In this document: positions 1 through 8,465 of the stretch, in pieces
How positions within the stretch are numbered: the first letter of the stretch is position 1
How the letters are laid out: each line of letters starts with the position of its first letter
NCBI GenBank assembly: GCA_965197005.1
Contig: OZ239982.1
Span: forward strand, 2,232,001 to 2,296,000
DNA: 64,000 nucleotides
Source: G965197005 sp965197005
Lineage (GTDB): Bacteria > Pseudomonadota > Gammaproteobacteria > Pseudomonadales > Oceanobacteraceae
Direction: 5' to 3'
Notes under the pieces: model-generated
The model's database searches: none
What the model saw: only the letters and a program-made list of their open reading frames with translations
What the model was told of the DNA's origin: nothing
Translations under genes and position numbers: made by a program

Positions 1-1
1 G

Positions 2-76
2 ATAAGGGCAAATACAAATTCAACCAACAGTTTTAGTGCATTAGGTCAATTAATTAAATTAATGACTGGGTTTTAA
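2..76 (+). CDS. possible 3' end of a gene entering from the left
   Basis: Frame 2 is open from the first base to a TAA at 74-76 and would encode 24 residues ending in LGQLIKLMTGF. This could be the C-terminus of a gene whose body lies outside the window. The piece is too short to assign a family, and an open frame of this length is also expected by chance, so the call rests only on position. Confidence 0.2.
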   Translation: MRANTNSTNSFSALGQLIKLMTGF

Positions 77-424
77 GCAACTAAGACTCGCCATAAACTC
101 ACATTTTATTTATGGTTATTGCTCATTTTATAAAACGCAAATAATGCGGCTATGTTGGTTATGCTTAGTATCTCGCTGTTGTTTCCATTGGTTGGATTAA
201 CCCTAGTCTCATTACTATTACTGGATAATCTCATCATTAACCGCTTACAAAATTGATGATGAGATAGGTTGTAAAATAGACCAACTAAAAAAGTCTGATT
301 TGCCCGCAGGTTGCACCTATAAAAAATCAAAAAGCAACCTGCTTTTAAGTTGGGTTTTCCTACCGAAAGGAGATAGTCCAAAACAGCCTTTTTTCCCAAA
401 ATTATATCAATTTTGCTGTATGCT
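77..424. other. gene-free stretch with a long-loop inverted repeat
   Basis: I see no convincing gene here. A minus-strand open frame at 106-432 has low-complexity, unconserved-looking content and overlaps the end of the next gene, so it is left out. There is a 9-bp inverted repeat, GCAGGTTGC at 306-314 and GCAACCTGC at 334-342, with a 19-nt loop and a short T run on the plus side. CCATAAA at 91-97 pairs with TTTATGG at 109-115. Either could be a weak transcription stop. Confidence 0.35.
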
Positions 425-1183
425 TTAATCACTCAAATACAATTCAGCCATACTGTCTAATTGTTGTTTGGTGGTTTTCCAGTTAGGTAGTGTTTGCGTG
501 AGTAATCGCCAAAAACGCTCGCTGTGATTATGTTCAGCTAAATGGCATAGCTCATGCACAATTACATAATCAATGCAGTCTTTTGGGGCTTTGACTAAAT
601 GCGGGTTGAGAATGATATTGCCCTTTGCCGAGCAACTGCCCCATTGTTTTTGCATGGTCATAATGCGTAATTCGGGCGTTGCGGTTGCCCATGTTGCCTG
701 TGGGAATAGGGCTTTTAGGCGTTGGCTGAAAATTACCTTGGCACGTTGGTTATACCACTGGCTGACGAGTTTTTTAACCCGCTCGTTTTTGTGTTCATCC
801 AATGCTGTTAGCGATACCAATATTTGCCCATGTTTCATTTTGACCCTGTTTTTCTGTTCAGGATTTTCCACCACTTTTAATACATAACGGCGACCTAAAT
901 AAAACTGCATTTCCCCGCTGATATAGCGTTTATCCTGTACCTGTTCGCGGTGCGTATGAAAACCGGCTAAATGGTCGTTAATCCATTTGGCACGTTTCAT
1001 CACTGCTTGGTGAATGGCTTGGCGTTCGGCATCGGTTGGGGCGGTAACAGTGGTTTGTCCGTCTGGGCTGATTTTTATGCGGATTTTGCGTTTTTGCTCG
1101 CCGTCTTTTTCCGTCATCGGTTGCCGAACAACAAGGTAAGGAATTGCCGTCTCGCCATAGATAAAGTGATAGTTTTCAATCAC
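425..1183 (-). CDS. YgjP-like metal-dependent hydrolase (DUF45/M48-type)
   Basis: 252 residues. The C-terminal half carries the zinc metallopeptidase motif HELCHLAEHNHSERFW, with HExxH for metal and catalysis and a downstream His and Glu, as in the YgjP/DUF45 family (also called SprT-like or WLM-like). The N-terminal half is a beta-rich region with no motif I can name. The family is predicted to be a metal-dependent protease or hydrolase, but its substrate is not established. The gene starts one base after the hsdR stop codon (1185), so it is very likely the last gene of the hsd operon; DUF45 proteins often accompany type I restriction systems. A role in controlling restriction, for example turnover of HsdR, would be inference. 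Confidence 0.85.
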   Translation of the reverse strand: MIENYHFIYGETAIPYLVVRQPMTEKDGEQKRKIRIKISPDGQTTVTAPTDAERQAIHQAVMKRAKWINDHLAGFHTHREQVQDKRYISGEMQFYLGRRYVLKVVENPEQKNRVKMKHGQILVSLTALDEHKNERVKKLVSQWYNQRAKVIFSQRLKALFPQATWATATPELRIMTMQKQWGSCSAKGNIILNPHLVKAPKDCIDYVIVHELCHLAEHNHSERFWRLLTQTLPNWKTTKQQLDSMAELYLSD

Positions 1184-1184
1184 C

Positions 1185-4100
1185 TTAATACCCAGATAAT
1201 CCCAAGCGGGTAATTTTTATCACCTCATCAATTAAAGCATTGGCTTTATCTACGCCTAAATCACGGTGTAAAACAGGCAATAACTGCTGACGGATTTGGT
1301 TTTCGATTTCTTGTGGGTTAATCGAGTATTCCGCCACCACTGTTGTTACCACGCTATCTATTTGCACCGCGTAATCGAATAAGATTTGCTCGCCTAATGA
1401 CTGAAAGCCCTGTTGTAAAAATAGCCCATAATAGGCTTGTACACGGCGTTTTGTATTGTCTGCCAAGCTATCCAATAATTGCGTGGGCAAGCCCTCAACG
1501 TGGCGGTTTTTTACTTGCTGTTCAAAGTCGGCAAAGAGCAAATATTGTTTAATGGGGGCATCAAACAGGGCTTTGGCATCGGCAATGGCTTGTTTTAACA
1601 GTGCCGAAAAATAGGCTTGAGTGTATGGGTCATCGGCGAGTTCTTGCATAATCATTTTAGTCACTCGCCCTGTGATAATATCGGTTTTGTTGCGGGCTTC
1701 GGTATCGCTCATTTCTTCGGGTTTGGCATTTTTACCCATATTACCGACCAAATACGCTCCGTCGGGTTCTTTGACGTTGACCCCTGCGATATGTTTATCC
1801 AATAACGCCCGAATGTCTTCGGCGTATTCGTCATAATCAATGGTTTCCTCGGCACCTTGTCGGACTTGTTGACGCAGTTGCACCATCATTTTTAAGGTGT
1901 CTTTGTAGCTTTGGCGGTGTTTATCAAAACTTTTATCGGCAAAATACGTCGCTGATTGCAATGCCACCTTTAGGCAATTACTAAACGCGGTTAAATCGGC
2001 ATAAAAATCATCACGCTTTTTCTGATTGGTATCGATGAACAATCCGTCAATGTCGGTAATTTTCGGGGCGAGCACACGGCGTAGGGCTTGCCCGTCTTGT
2101 TTGTTTTTGACTTCATCAAAAGTCGCCCAGAGCTTACTGTGTAACCTGGGCAGTTTTTTATATTCGTGTGCCATTGGCTCATACAAGCCTTTTAAGTCAT
2201 CAATGGCAAATCCTCCCGCTGTCATATTTTGGGTGCGTTCGGCAAGGTCTTGGTATTGTTCAATAGTAGTATCTAGTTCTTTTAAAACACCTCGATAATC
2301 AATCAAATAACCAAACTTCTTTTTGCTATGCAAGCGATTAACACGGGCAATGGCTTGGATTAAATTGTGCTGTTTTAACGGCTTATCAATATACAGTACG
2401 GTATTTTTCGGCTCGTCAAAGCCCGTTAATAATTTATCCACCACGATAATTAAATCCACGCCGTCATCACGGGAAAAGTCAGCTATGACCTCATCGGTAT
2501 AGGTTTTTTCGTCTTGGCTACCCACGTTATTGTGCCACCAATTTTGTACAATATCGGTGCTTTCGCTGTCTATGCTGTCGTGTCCTTCACGAGTATCAGG
2601 GGCAGACATCACCACCGCCGAGGTGAGTTTTCCAATCTTATCCAATAGCTGTTTATAGTGAATGGCAGAAATTTTACTATCGCAGGCTAATTGTCCTTTT
2701 AACCCTAATGGTTTGAAATTCTGGAAATGTTCGGAAATATCATAAGCGATAATTTCTAGTCGTCCTTCAGTTTGGTAAATCTGTCCTTTTTGTGAGAATT
2801 TTTGTTTTAAATCGCCACGTTGCGCCTCTGTTAGCCCCTCGGTGATGCGGTCAAACCACGCATCAATGGCTCGGTCGTTGGTGGCTAGTTCGGGAATGCG
2901 TTCTTCGTACAATAACGGCGTGACGGTTTTGTCGTCCACTGCCTGTTGCATGGTGTAAGAATGAATAATTTTGCCGAATTTATTTTCGGTTTTATCGTCT
3001 TGCAACAACGGCGTACCTGTGAACGCAACAAAGGCAGCATTGGGCAACGCCTGTTGCATACGGATATTGTTTTCCCCGTTTTGGCTGCGGTGTCCTTCGT
3101 CAATCAATACAATGATGTCTTGGCTGTCGTTATGGCATTCGGGATAATTCACCGCCGTGGCGAATTTATTGATAATCGAGAAAATAATGCGTTCATTGCC
3201 CGTGCCAATTTGTTTGGCGAGGGTTCTGCCGTCGCTGGCAATGGCGTTTTTGCGGTCTTTTTTCGATAAAGCTCCGCCAGTAGTAAAGGTTTTGGCAAGT
3301 TGTTTTTCTAAATCCACTCGGTCGGTGACCACCACCACACGGCATTTTTTCAGCTCGTCTAGCCAGATTAAGGCTTTGGCTAAAAACACCATCGTAAACG
3401 ATTTGCCCGACCCCGTGGTGTGCCAAATGACCCCACCGTTGCGTGAGCCGTTTTCATCAAAACTGCTCATGCGTTCGACCAAGGCTTTGATACCAAACAC
3501 CTGCTGATAGCGGGCGACAATTCTGCCGATTTTTTTATCGAACAGGCTAAATAAGCGTGTCATTTCCAATAACCTATCAGGGCGACATAACGCCACGATT
3601 AAGCGGTCTTGGTCAGTGATTGCCAGCTCGCCACCTGCCATTAAGGATTGATATTCTGCCCTCAGGTTATCGGGGCGGTGGTTAAAAATCGCCTGTGTTT
3701 GCGTGGCGGATAAGGGTTGGTTTTTTAATGCGGCAATGTCCTCATCGGCAATGCGTTCCTCTTTCCACGCTGCCCAAAACTTTTCAGGTGTGCCACAAGT
3801 GGCATAGCGTCCCTCGTGTCCGTTGATTGATAATAACAACTGGCTGTAAGCGAATAAATGCGGGATTTCATCGGGCTTTTGGTTGCGAATGCTCTGCGAA
3901 ATGCCCGCCGATACCGTGAGTTTACCGCTGCGGTTGCTGTCGGGGCGTTTTGCCTCAATCACTACCCACGGCAAACCATTAACAAAACACACCACATCGG
4001 GAATGCGTTTGCCCGTGCCGTTGGTGTTTTCTACGCTAAATTCTTCGGTGCAATGATAGACATTATTTTCAGGGTTTTGCCAATCAATCAGCGAAATCGT

Positions 4101-4454
4101 CGGGTGGGCTTTTTTACCGTTGATAAATTCCGTCACGCCCACGCCATAGGTCAGGGCATTATAGATTTTTTCATTCGCCGCAATTAACCCCTCGTTCATC
4201 GCAGGTGTTGCCAAATCCTGCACAATTTTATCAATGGCATTGTCGGATAAAGTATGGATTTGCCCCTCAAACACAAAGGTCTTTTTCGTCAACACCTCAC
4301 GCAAAATAGTGGGTAAAATGACGGTTGATGACTTCTCCCGCATAGCCAAACAATCCGCAGGCGGAATAAAGGTATAACCCAACTGACTTAACAAGGTCAA
4401 AGCAGGGATTTTGGCACTAAATTCTTCGCTAAAGTTGGCTAGTGGTTGGGGCAT
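1185..4454 (-). CDS. hsdR: type I restriction enzyme subunit R (HsdR)
   Basis: 1089 residues, full length for the family. The N-terminal nuclease domain shows the Asp...Glu-x-Lys core, with VVIEAKRP near residue 168. It is followed by the superfamily 2 translocase: Walker A in TTGSGKSFT near residue 350, a DEGH motif II (IDEGHRSQ), FTGTP motif III, and QAIARVNR motif VI. HsdR translocates DNA past HsdM2S and cleaves at a distance when the site is unmethylated. It lies downstream of phd/parE, with a 174-bp gap and no strong ribosome site. A diverged copy of its first 39 codons lies 1.05 kb upstream, directly after hipA. The present hsdR may therefore be a replaced or displaced allele. Confidence 0.97.
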   Translation of the reverse strand: MPQPLANFSEEFSAKIPALTLLSQLGYTFIPPADCLAMREKSSTVILPTILREVLTKKTFVFEGQIHTLSDNAIDKIVQDLATPAMNEGLIAANEKIYNALTYGVGVTEFINGKKAHPTISLIDWQNPENNVYHCTEEFSVENTNGTGKRIPDVVCFVNGLPWVVIEAKRPDSNRSGKLTVSAGISQSIRNQKPDEIPHLFAYSQLLLSINGHEGRYATCGTPEKFWAAWKEERIADEDIAALKNQPLSATQTQAIFNHRPDNLRAEYQSLMAGGELAITDQDRLIVALCRPDRLLEMTRLFSLFDKKIGRIVARYQQVFGIKALVERMSSFDENGSRNGGVIWHTTGSGKSFTMVFLAKALIWLDELKKCRVVVVTDRVDLEKQLAKTFTTGGALSKKDRKNAIASDGRTLAKQIGTGNERIIFSIINKFATAVNYPECHNDSQDIIVLIDEGHRSQNGENNIRMQQALPNAAFVAFTGTPLLQDDKTENKFGKIIHSYTMQQAVDDKTVTPLLYEERIPELATNDRAIDAWFDRITEGLTEAQRGDLKQKFSQKGQIYQTEGRLEIIAYDISEHFQNFKPLGLKGQLACDSKISAIHYKQLLDKIGKLTSAVVMSAPDTREGHDSIDSESTDIVQNWWHNNVGSQDEKTYTDEVIADFSRDDGVDLIIVVDKLLTGFDEPKNTVLYIDKPLKQHNLIQAIARVNRLHSKKKFGYLIDYRGVLKELDTTIEQYQDLAERTQNMTAGGFAIDDLKGLYEPMAHEYKKLPRLHSKLWATFDEVKNKQDGQALRRVLAPKITDIDGLFIDTNQKKRDDFYADLTAFSNCLKVALQSATYFADKSFDKHRQSYKDTLKMMVQLRQQVRQGAEETIDYDEYAEDIRALLDKHIAGVNVKEPDGAYLVGNMGKNAKPEEMSDTEARNKTDIITGRVTKMIMQELADDPYTQAYFSALLKQAIADAKALFDAPIKQYLLFADFEQQVKNRHVEGLPTQLLDSLADNTKRRVQAYYGLFLQQGFQSLGEQILFDYAVQIDSVVTTVVAEYSINPQEIENQIRQQLLPVLHRDLGVDKANALIDEVIKITRLGLSGY
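4339..4454 (-). repeat. direct repeat copy A: 5' end of intact hsdR
   Basis: The first 116 bp of hsdR match 5387-5502 without gaps. I count 10 mismatches (about 91% identity). The two copies bracket the phd/parE module. Confidence 0.9.
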
Positions 4455-4628
4455 ATTTTTTTCGGCAATTTCTTGTTGTTGGTGTGACTATATTGTAACT
4501 CAAACAAGGGGGAAATGTTTTTGAATTTGGTACGCAGTGCGTTCCGTTTTTGGCTTTGGGGAAATTTGACAACAAGAGACGCCGTCAAAGGTAACGCAAG
4601 TAGCTGCTTGTAAGGGTTCATTTTTGCA

Positions 4629-4910
4629 TTAGCTTCGCCAGTTTTTGCCATGCGGAAAAATATCAAGCACAATAACCCGTTGCCCAACAACAGCATATAA
4701 AACCACATAGCTACCAATCGTGATAAAACGTTGATTTTTCTTATATAGTAATCCTGCTTGTGGACTGGCTTCCAAGAAATTGACAGTACGTTCAGTCAGC
4801 ATTGATATAAACTGTTCTGCATTTTCAGGACTATCGGCAGCGATATGAGCATAAATTGCTGCTAATGTATTTTCTGATTGTTCAGAAAAAATTACTGAGT
4901 ACGTTCTCAT
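4629..4910 (-). CDS. ParE/RelE-superfamily toxin
   Basis: 93 residues. It has the ParE layout: an N-terminal beta strand and helices (YSVIFSEQSENTLAAIYAHI), a middle Leu/Lys segment, and a C-terminal hydrophobic beta strand (GQRVIVLDIFPHGKNW). Family members either inhibit gyrase (ParE) or cleave mRNA on the ribosome (RelE); sequence alone does not decide which. The start codon overlaps the stop of the upstream antitoxin (ATGA), the usual sign of translational coupling in toxin-antitoxin pairs. The pair sits between a remnant of the hsdR start and the intact hsdR, so it appears to have arrived as a unit. Confidence 0.85.
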   Translation of the reverse strand: MRTYSVIFSEQSENTLAAIYAHIAADSPENAEQFISMLTERTVNFLEASPQAGLLYKKNQRFITIGSYVVLYAVVGQRVIVLDIFPHGKNWRS

Positions 4911-5257
4911 TTATGTTTATTCAGTAAACTTGCTTTGTCACGAATACGTTGCCAAAAATATTCATCAGGCACGCTGTATTTGCCTTGTTCCACATCATTT
5001 AGAATGGTATTGATATGCTCGTCCATTTTCAATTGTTCGTTAATTGCCTCAACAACGGAAATATCGCCGTGAGCAACCGCATTTTTTAATGGTTCACTCA
5101 ATAAGCTATCAGCAATGATATGAAGTTTTTGTATTGAAAACACCGCACCCACCGGTCGGTTGTGTTTGGTAATTTCAATCGGGGCAAGCTGAGCATCGTC
5201 TAATAGCCTGCCAAATTGATTTTTCGCCCCTAAAGCCGTGTAGGTTTTTATGGTCAT
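4907..5257 (-). CDS. Phd/YefM-type antitoxin
   Basis: 116 residues from the ATG at 5257. That start is preferred over an upstream TTG because AGAGGA lies at the right distance before it. The N-terminus (KTYTALGAKNQFGRLLDDA followed by PIEITKHNRPVGAVFS) is the classic Phd/YefM DNA-binding fold. The C-terminal half, about residues 45-110, is acidic and helical and would cover the toxin. It should repress its own promoter and neutralise the overlapping ParE-like toxin. A typical Phd is about 75-90 residues, so this one carries a longer tail (MDEHINTILNDVEQGKYSVPDEYFWQR split across the C-terminus). Confidence 0.85.
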   Translation of the reverse strand: MTIKTYTALGAKNQFGRLLDDAQLAPIEITKHNRPVGAVFSIQKLHIIADSLLSEPLKNAVAHGDISVVEAINEQLKMDEHINTILNDVEQGKYSVPDEYFWQRIRDKASLLNKHK

Positions 5258-5286
5258 TGCTTTTCCTCTTATCAAACATCACAGAT

Positions 5287-5315
5287 ATTATAGCTGTTTT
5301 AGCTGTTTTAGCCAA
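5287..5315 (-). promoter_or_regulatory. promoter with tandem-repeat operator for the phd/parE module
   Basis: On the minus strand, TTGGCT (5315-5310) and TATAAT (5292-5287) are separated by exactly 17 bp. The spacer contains two tandem AAAACAGC units. This lies 30 bp upstream of the antitoxin ATG. A repeated word inside a promoter spacer fits autorepression by the Phd-type antitoxin, which is inference from the family. Confidence 0.6.
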
Positions 5316-5340
5316 TAATAACGTCTTCAATACAGTAATA

Positions 5341-5502
5341 TCAAATATACGATAAACTCTTATTTTTAAGTGTATTTTGTGACATTCGCATTGCCAAACA
5401 ATCCGCAGGCAGAATAAAGGTATAACCCAATTTACTTAACAAGGTAAGGGCAGGGATTTTGGCACTAAATTCTTCGCTAAAATTAGCCAGTGGTTGGGGC
5501 AT
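5341..5502 (-). pseudogene. hsdR 5' remnant (39 codons)
   Basis: The ATG at 5502 overlaps the hipA stop as TAATG and opens a 53-codon frame. Its first 39 codons reproduce the start of HsdR (MPQPLANFSEEF... to ADCLAMR), with two amino-acid changes, Q to K and P to L, among 10 base changes. The similarity ends abruptly at 5387, and 14 unrelated codons lead to a TGA. The remnant shows that hipA was once directly followed by, and translationally coupled to, an hsdR gene. The phd/parE segment now separates that old start from the functional hsdR. Confidence 0.85.
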
Positions 5503-6728
5503 TATTCAAATTTCCTTTTTTTATCGTGACGATAGTTTTTAGGATTGTAGCTTTTGCACATAACCGTATCGACAGATTGCTGTATCGATTGTTTTAAGCC
5601 GTCAAATAATTGCACGGTATCAGATTGTTGTAAATAATCTAAAATCCCCTGTGCGGTTTTATCAATAATTTTTTCCGCATGCCGCAGGTTAAACTGTGGT
5701 GACGTTGCCAACGCAAGCAGCGTGGGTTTATCGGGAAAAGCCTTACTACTTGCCATTTTCAACGCCATTTTATCGTCAATGGTTTCATAAATAATCGTGT
5801 GGGTAATGTCAAAGGGTGGCGAGACAAACACCCGTTGCCTGTCAGGTGTGTATTGCAAAGCAAAGTTTTTTAAATGGGCATCGCCATTGCCGATTAAACA
5901 GTTAAAGACGATATAGTGGTACATCGTCTCTACCGCTTGCAGGCTGTTAGTGTAGGCATAAGTGGCTTTGAGCAGGGTTTCATAACTGCCTGTGTATTTA
6001 GCGTTAGGATTATTTGGTTTTTTCAATAGCGTGGTAAAATCCTCATAGCCCAAGGGTTGCGGTGATGCTGAAATACCGTCAAAGCGGTCAAAACGTTCGA
6101 TAACAAAGGTCTCTAAATTCTCGGACAAATAGGTTTTTGGCGGTTTTAGCCCGCAATACTGTGCCGCTTGCATACACACAAATTCATTAACAGTGAGCAG
6201 TGGAAATTCCTTATCATAGGTTTTGACGATTAAATCTTTTTGCTCAATGGTGCGATCGGTGTTGGGAATACTGACTTTTGGTTGCACACCAGATAAGGCA
6301 TTGCGTAAGTAGTATTTTTCCAATAGCTGTGGGAATAATGGCTCTGTGCCACGATAGTGTAAAATCTCATCTAATGCCATTGAGTCTATCGTCGGCAAAT
6401 CAAAATCTGTGCGATACGCCAACATACCGATACCGTGCTCACCCTGTAATGCCAACAAATACATATCGTTGACTTTGGCATAACGTGCCAAGCGTTCGGC
6501 AATAAAACGACGGGTAAAGCCCTCGGGCAAATTCTGAGCAAAAATAGGGTGTAACGCCCCCGATGTGTAGCCGTCCAAGCTGTTGCGTTGCATGGTAAGC
6601 GAAACAAAACGCTGCGTTTGTGTGGGCTGATAATGATAGCTTGCACCGTGGGTCAGCAACCCCAGTTCGCTATCCATTGATAGGACGTGTAGTTGCTTAA
6701 TCTGTTTGGGTAAGGACTGTAGGTTCAT
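5502..6728 (-). CDS. hipA: HipA-family serine/threonine kinase toxin
   Basis: 408 residues, close to the family size of 410-440. The N-terminal domain resembles the HipA N1 domain (DSELGLLTHGASYHYQP). Next come GVQPKVSIP, an ATP-loop-like segment, FVIERFDRFDG, and the catalytic loop GNGDAHLKNFAL near residues 275-290. PPFDITHT follows as the DFD-like metal motif. Known HipA proteins phosphorylate aminoacyl-tRNA synthetases and induce growth arrest; the target here is unknown. It lies 23 bp downstream of hipB and its stop overlaps the start of an hsdR remnant, so the hipBA pair was built into the hsd operon between hsdS and hsdR. Confidence 0.9.
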   Translation of the reverse strand: MNLQSLPKQIKQLHVLSMDSELGLLTHGASYHYQPTQTQRFVSLTMQRNSLDGYTSGALHPIFAQNLPEGFTRRFIAERLARYAKVNDMYLLALQGEHGIGMLAYRTDFDLPTIDSMALDEILHYRGTEPLFPQLLEKYYLRNALSGVQPKVSIPNTDRTIEQKDLIVKTYDKEFPLLTVNEFVCMQAAQYCGLKPPKTYLSENLETFVIERFDRFDGISASPQPLGYEDFTTLLKKPNNPNAKYTGSYETLLKATYAYTNSLQAVETMYHYIVFNCLIGNGDAHLKNFALQYTPDRQRVFVSPPFDITHTIIYETIDDKMALKMASSKAFPDKPTLLALATSPQFNLRHAEKIIDKTAQGILDYLQQSDTVQLFDGLKQSIQQSVDTVMCKSYNPKNYRHDKKRKFE

Positions 6729-6751
6729 TGTTTCTTTCGTCTACCACTTAG

Positions 6752-7009
6752 CTAATCGTCATCAGAAAACAGTGTGTCTATCTCGTCCCAATCGGGGAAT
6801 TGCTGACGTTTGGGAACTACATTCAGCGCAAAACCAAGGGCATCAATATAACGCTCAAAAATATCTAACGAGCCTGTAAAACGCCCATTTTCCATTGCCG
6901 ACAAGGTGCTTTTATTAATTCCCGTCAGCTCGGTCAGTTGTTGTTGGGTTTTCCCCATTGCCTTGCGAGCCTCGGCAAGGGTTTTCCCCACTTGCTCTCG
7001 TGTTGCCAT
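6752..7009 (-). CDS. hipB: HipB-type helix-turn-helix antitoxin
   Basis: 85 residues from the ATG at 7009. The longer open frame to 7132 would add a Phe/Tyr-rich stretch across the operator region and is rejected. The protein has an XRE helix-turn-helix (GKTQQQLTELTGINKSTLSAMENG) and an acidic C-terminal tail (DWDEIDTLFSDDD). HipB proteins repress their own operon and bind the HipA kinase. The partner hipA begins 23 bp downstream. Two near-identical palindromic sites lie just upstream and are the probable operators. Confidence 0.88.
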   Translation of the reverse strand: MATREQVGKTLAEARKAMGKTQQQLTELTGINKSTLSAMENGRFTGSLDIFERYIDALGFALNVVPKRQQFPDWDEIDTLFSDDD

Positions 7010-7033
7010 TTTTCTGCCAGTTACAATTAAATG

Positions 7034-7090
7034 TTTGCTATATGGCGAACATTGTAACTTAAAAAGAAAAATATTGCTATATAGCGAGCC
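7034..7090 (-). promoter_or_regulatory. paired operator sites for hipBA
   Basis: TTGCTATATGGCGAA (7035-7049) and TTGCTATATAGCGAG (7074-7088) are near-identical sites 39 bp apart, about four helical turns. The second contains the perfect palindrome GCTATATAGC. They lie immediately upstream of the hipB ATG and flank a possible TACAAT -10 box. Paired, spaced palindromes are how HipB dimers bind in known systems, so autorepression is likely. Confidence 0.6.
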
Positions 7091-7176
7091 AAAATTTGTA
7101 AATACTCTTTTGTAAAGGGGGAACAGCTGCACGAAAACATCAAAATAGCCTAAATTTATCTATGTTTTTGCATTTT

Positions 7177-8412
7177 TTAGCTTTCCGCCACCACCCGACG
7201 TTTGCCTGTCAATAACTGTTGCATAAGGGCTTTTTTCTCTTGCTGTAGGTGGGTGAGTTGGGTTTCTAAGGTGCTAATCTCGTTATCGGCGGTGGTTAGC
7301 ACTTGGGCGATTTTTTGTTGTTCCTCGTAACATGGGCAATAGATTTTAAGACCTGCGACATCTGACGAGTTAATAGCAGGGTAATTTGAACCAACAACTA
7401 AGCTGTTTATTTGTCCTGTGATGTGAGCACTAAATAAATATTGATAAAGATAGCCATTACTTATATTTTTTTTAGGTGTTAATACAGCAAAACCAGTTGA
7501 AGCTACACACATAGAGTGCTCTGTTTTTACACAAGCAAACCCTTTTAGGTTTGGTCTAACCGTTGATAGTAAAATATCATTTTCTTTAACTATACGGCGA
7601 GCACGTGAGGGAGCTGTTGAAAAAACGTGCCATTCTAAATTTTTATTTATTGTTCCCACATCAACATCAGAAAGAGATATGTATTCAAATCTGAAATCTT
7701 TTGGCGTATTTTTTCCAAGTGAATGTTTGTCAATATCGGCAAGTTCTTTTAGTGAATAACGCTCCCAATCCCCACTAAATCCTGCCAAGCGTTTTTTGCC
7801 TGTGAGTAGCTGTTGCATTAGGGCTTTTTTCTGCTGTTTGCTGTTGGCTATTTGCTTTTCGGTGGTGGCAATGGCTTTATCCCATGTTGAAAGAATTTGA
7901 GCGATTTTGCGTTGTTCGGGTAGTGGTGGGAGTGGGATTTTTAATTTTTTAATAATTTTTATAGTAAGTTGAGGTTGTGCAGAACCAAATGCTAGAGAAT
8001 CTATCTGCCTCATTACAAAAAATGACTTACATAGCAAATAAAAGAAAAAATTATCTACATTTGAGTCACTGCAATTTAGAGTAACCATTCCTGAATTTAC
8101 TCTTAAACAGCCATAGGGTACGCTATTATCAAAAATGGCAAAATGCCCAACACTTCCTCGGGTCGTTAAAACAATATCCCCTTTTTTAACAACTCCTTTT
8201 CTTAATTTATTATGCTTTTCCTCTGAGATAAACTGACATTCATCAAAAGAAAATCCATTTTTTGTGACATTTTTCGCATTAAGAAATAGACAAAAACCAT
8301 TTTCCAAAAAATCAGATGATTTGGGATATTCCTTGCCTCTATCACCGTCAGTAACAATGATATTAGCTTTTTCAAAAGACTTATATTCCCACCCCTCAGG
8401 TAAATCACTCAT
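7177..8412 (-). CDS. hsdS: type I restriction specificity subunit (HsdS)
   Basis: 411 residues with the two-half HsdS plan. Target-recognition domain 1 covers about residues 1-150. A conserved repeat follows (LPPLPEQRKIAQIL ... KKALMQQLLTGKKRL), then recognition domain 2 from about 205. A second copy of the repeat ends the protein (EEQQKIAQVL ... KKALMQQLLTGKRRV). HsdS sets the bipartite DNA target for both modification and cleavage. The start is well supported by AAGGAG seven bases upstream. Those bases still spell the C-terminal ELGYE of HsdM, which shows that hsdM once ran straight into hsdS before rhuM and dinD were inserted. Confidence 0.95.
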   Translation of the reverse strand: MSDLPEGWEYKSFEKANIIVTDGDRGKEYPKSSDFLENGFCLFLNAKNVTKNGFSFDECQFISEEKHNKLRKGVVKKGDIVLTTRGSVGHFAIFDNSVPYGCLRVNSGMVTLNCSDSNVDNFFFYLLCKSFFVMRQIDSLAFGSAQPQLTIKIIKKLKIPLPPLPEQRKIAQILSTWDKAIATTEKQIANSKQQKKALMQQLLTGKKRLAGFSGDWERYSLKELADIDKHSLGKNTPKDFRFEYISLSDVDVGTINKNLEWHVFSTAPSRARRIVKENDILLSTVRPNLKGFACVKTEHSMCVASTGFAVLTPKKNISNGYLYQYLFSAHITGQINSLVVGSNYPAINSSDVAGLKIYCPCYEEQQKIAQVLTTADNEISTLETQLTHLQQEKKALMQQLLTGKRRVVAES

Positions 8413-8424
8413 AACCCAACTCCT
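8407..8424. repeat. 18-bp direct repeat, copy at hsdS start
   Basis: ACTCATAACCCAACTCCT is identical to 10355-10372. On the minus strand it encodes the ELGYE end of hsdM overlapping the downstream ATG. The two copies bracket rhuM-dinD. Confidence 0.85.
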
Positions 8425-8440
8425 TATCTAAGGTAAAAGG

Positions 8441-8463
8441 GTGCGACAGTGTCGCACTTTTTT
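8441..8463 (+). terminator. hairpin with T tract between dinD and hsdS
   Basis: GTGCGAC (8441-8447), loop AGT, GTCGCAC (8451-8457), then six T residues to 8463. The T tract is on the plus strand, whereas the surrounding genes run on the minus strand, where the stem is followed by CCTTTTA. It may block antisense reading or act as a weak stop between dinD and hsdS. Confidence 0.6.
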
Positions 8464-8465
8464 GT

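Noticed and set aside
106..432. Minus-strand open frame of 108 codons
   Set aside because: Unconserved-looking composition, no ribosome site, overlaps the metalloprotease gene end and holds inverted repeats.
4439..4717. Open frame between hsdR and the ParE-like toxin
   Set aside because: Overlaps both neighbours in another frame and has no recognisable protein pattern.
8441..8463. LexA-type operator for dinD
   Set aside because: The dyad lies downstream of dinD, does not match the CTG-N10-CAG pattern, and has a T tract like a terminator.
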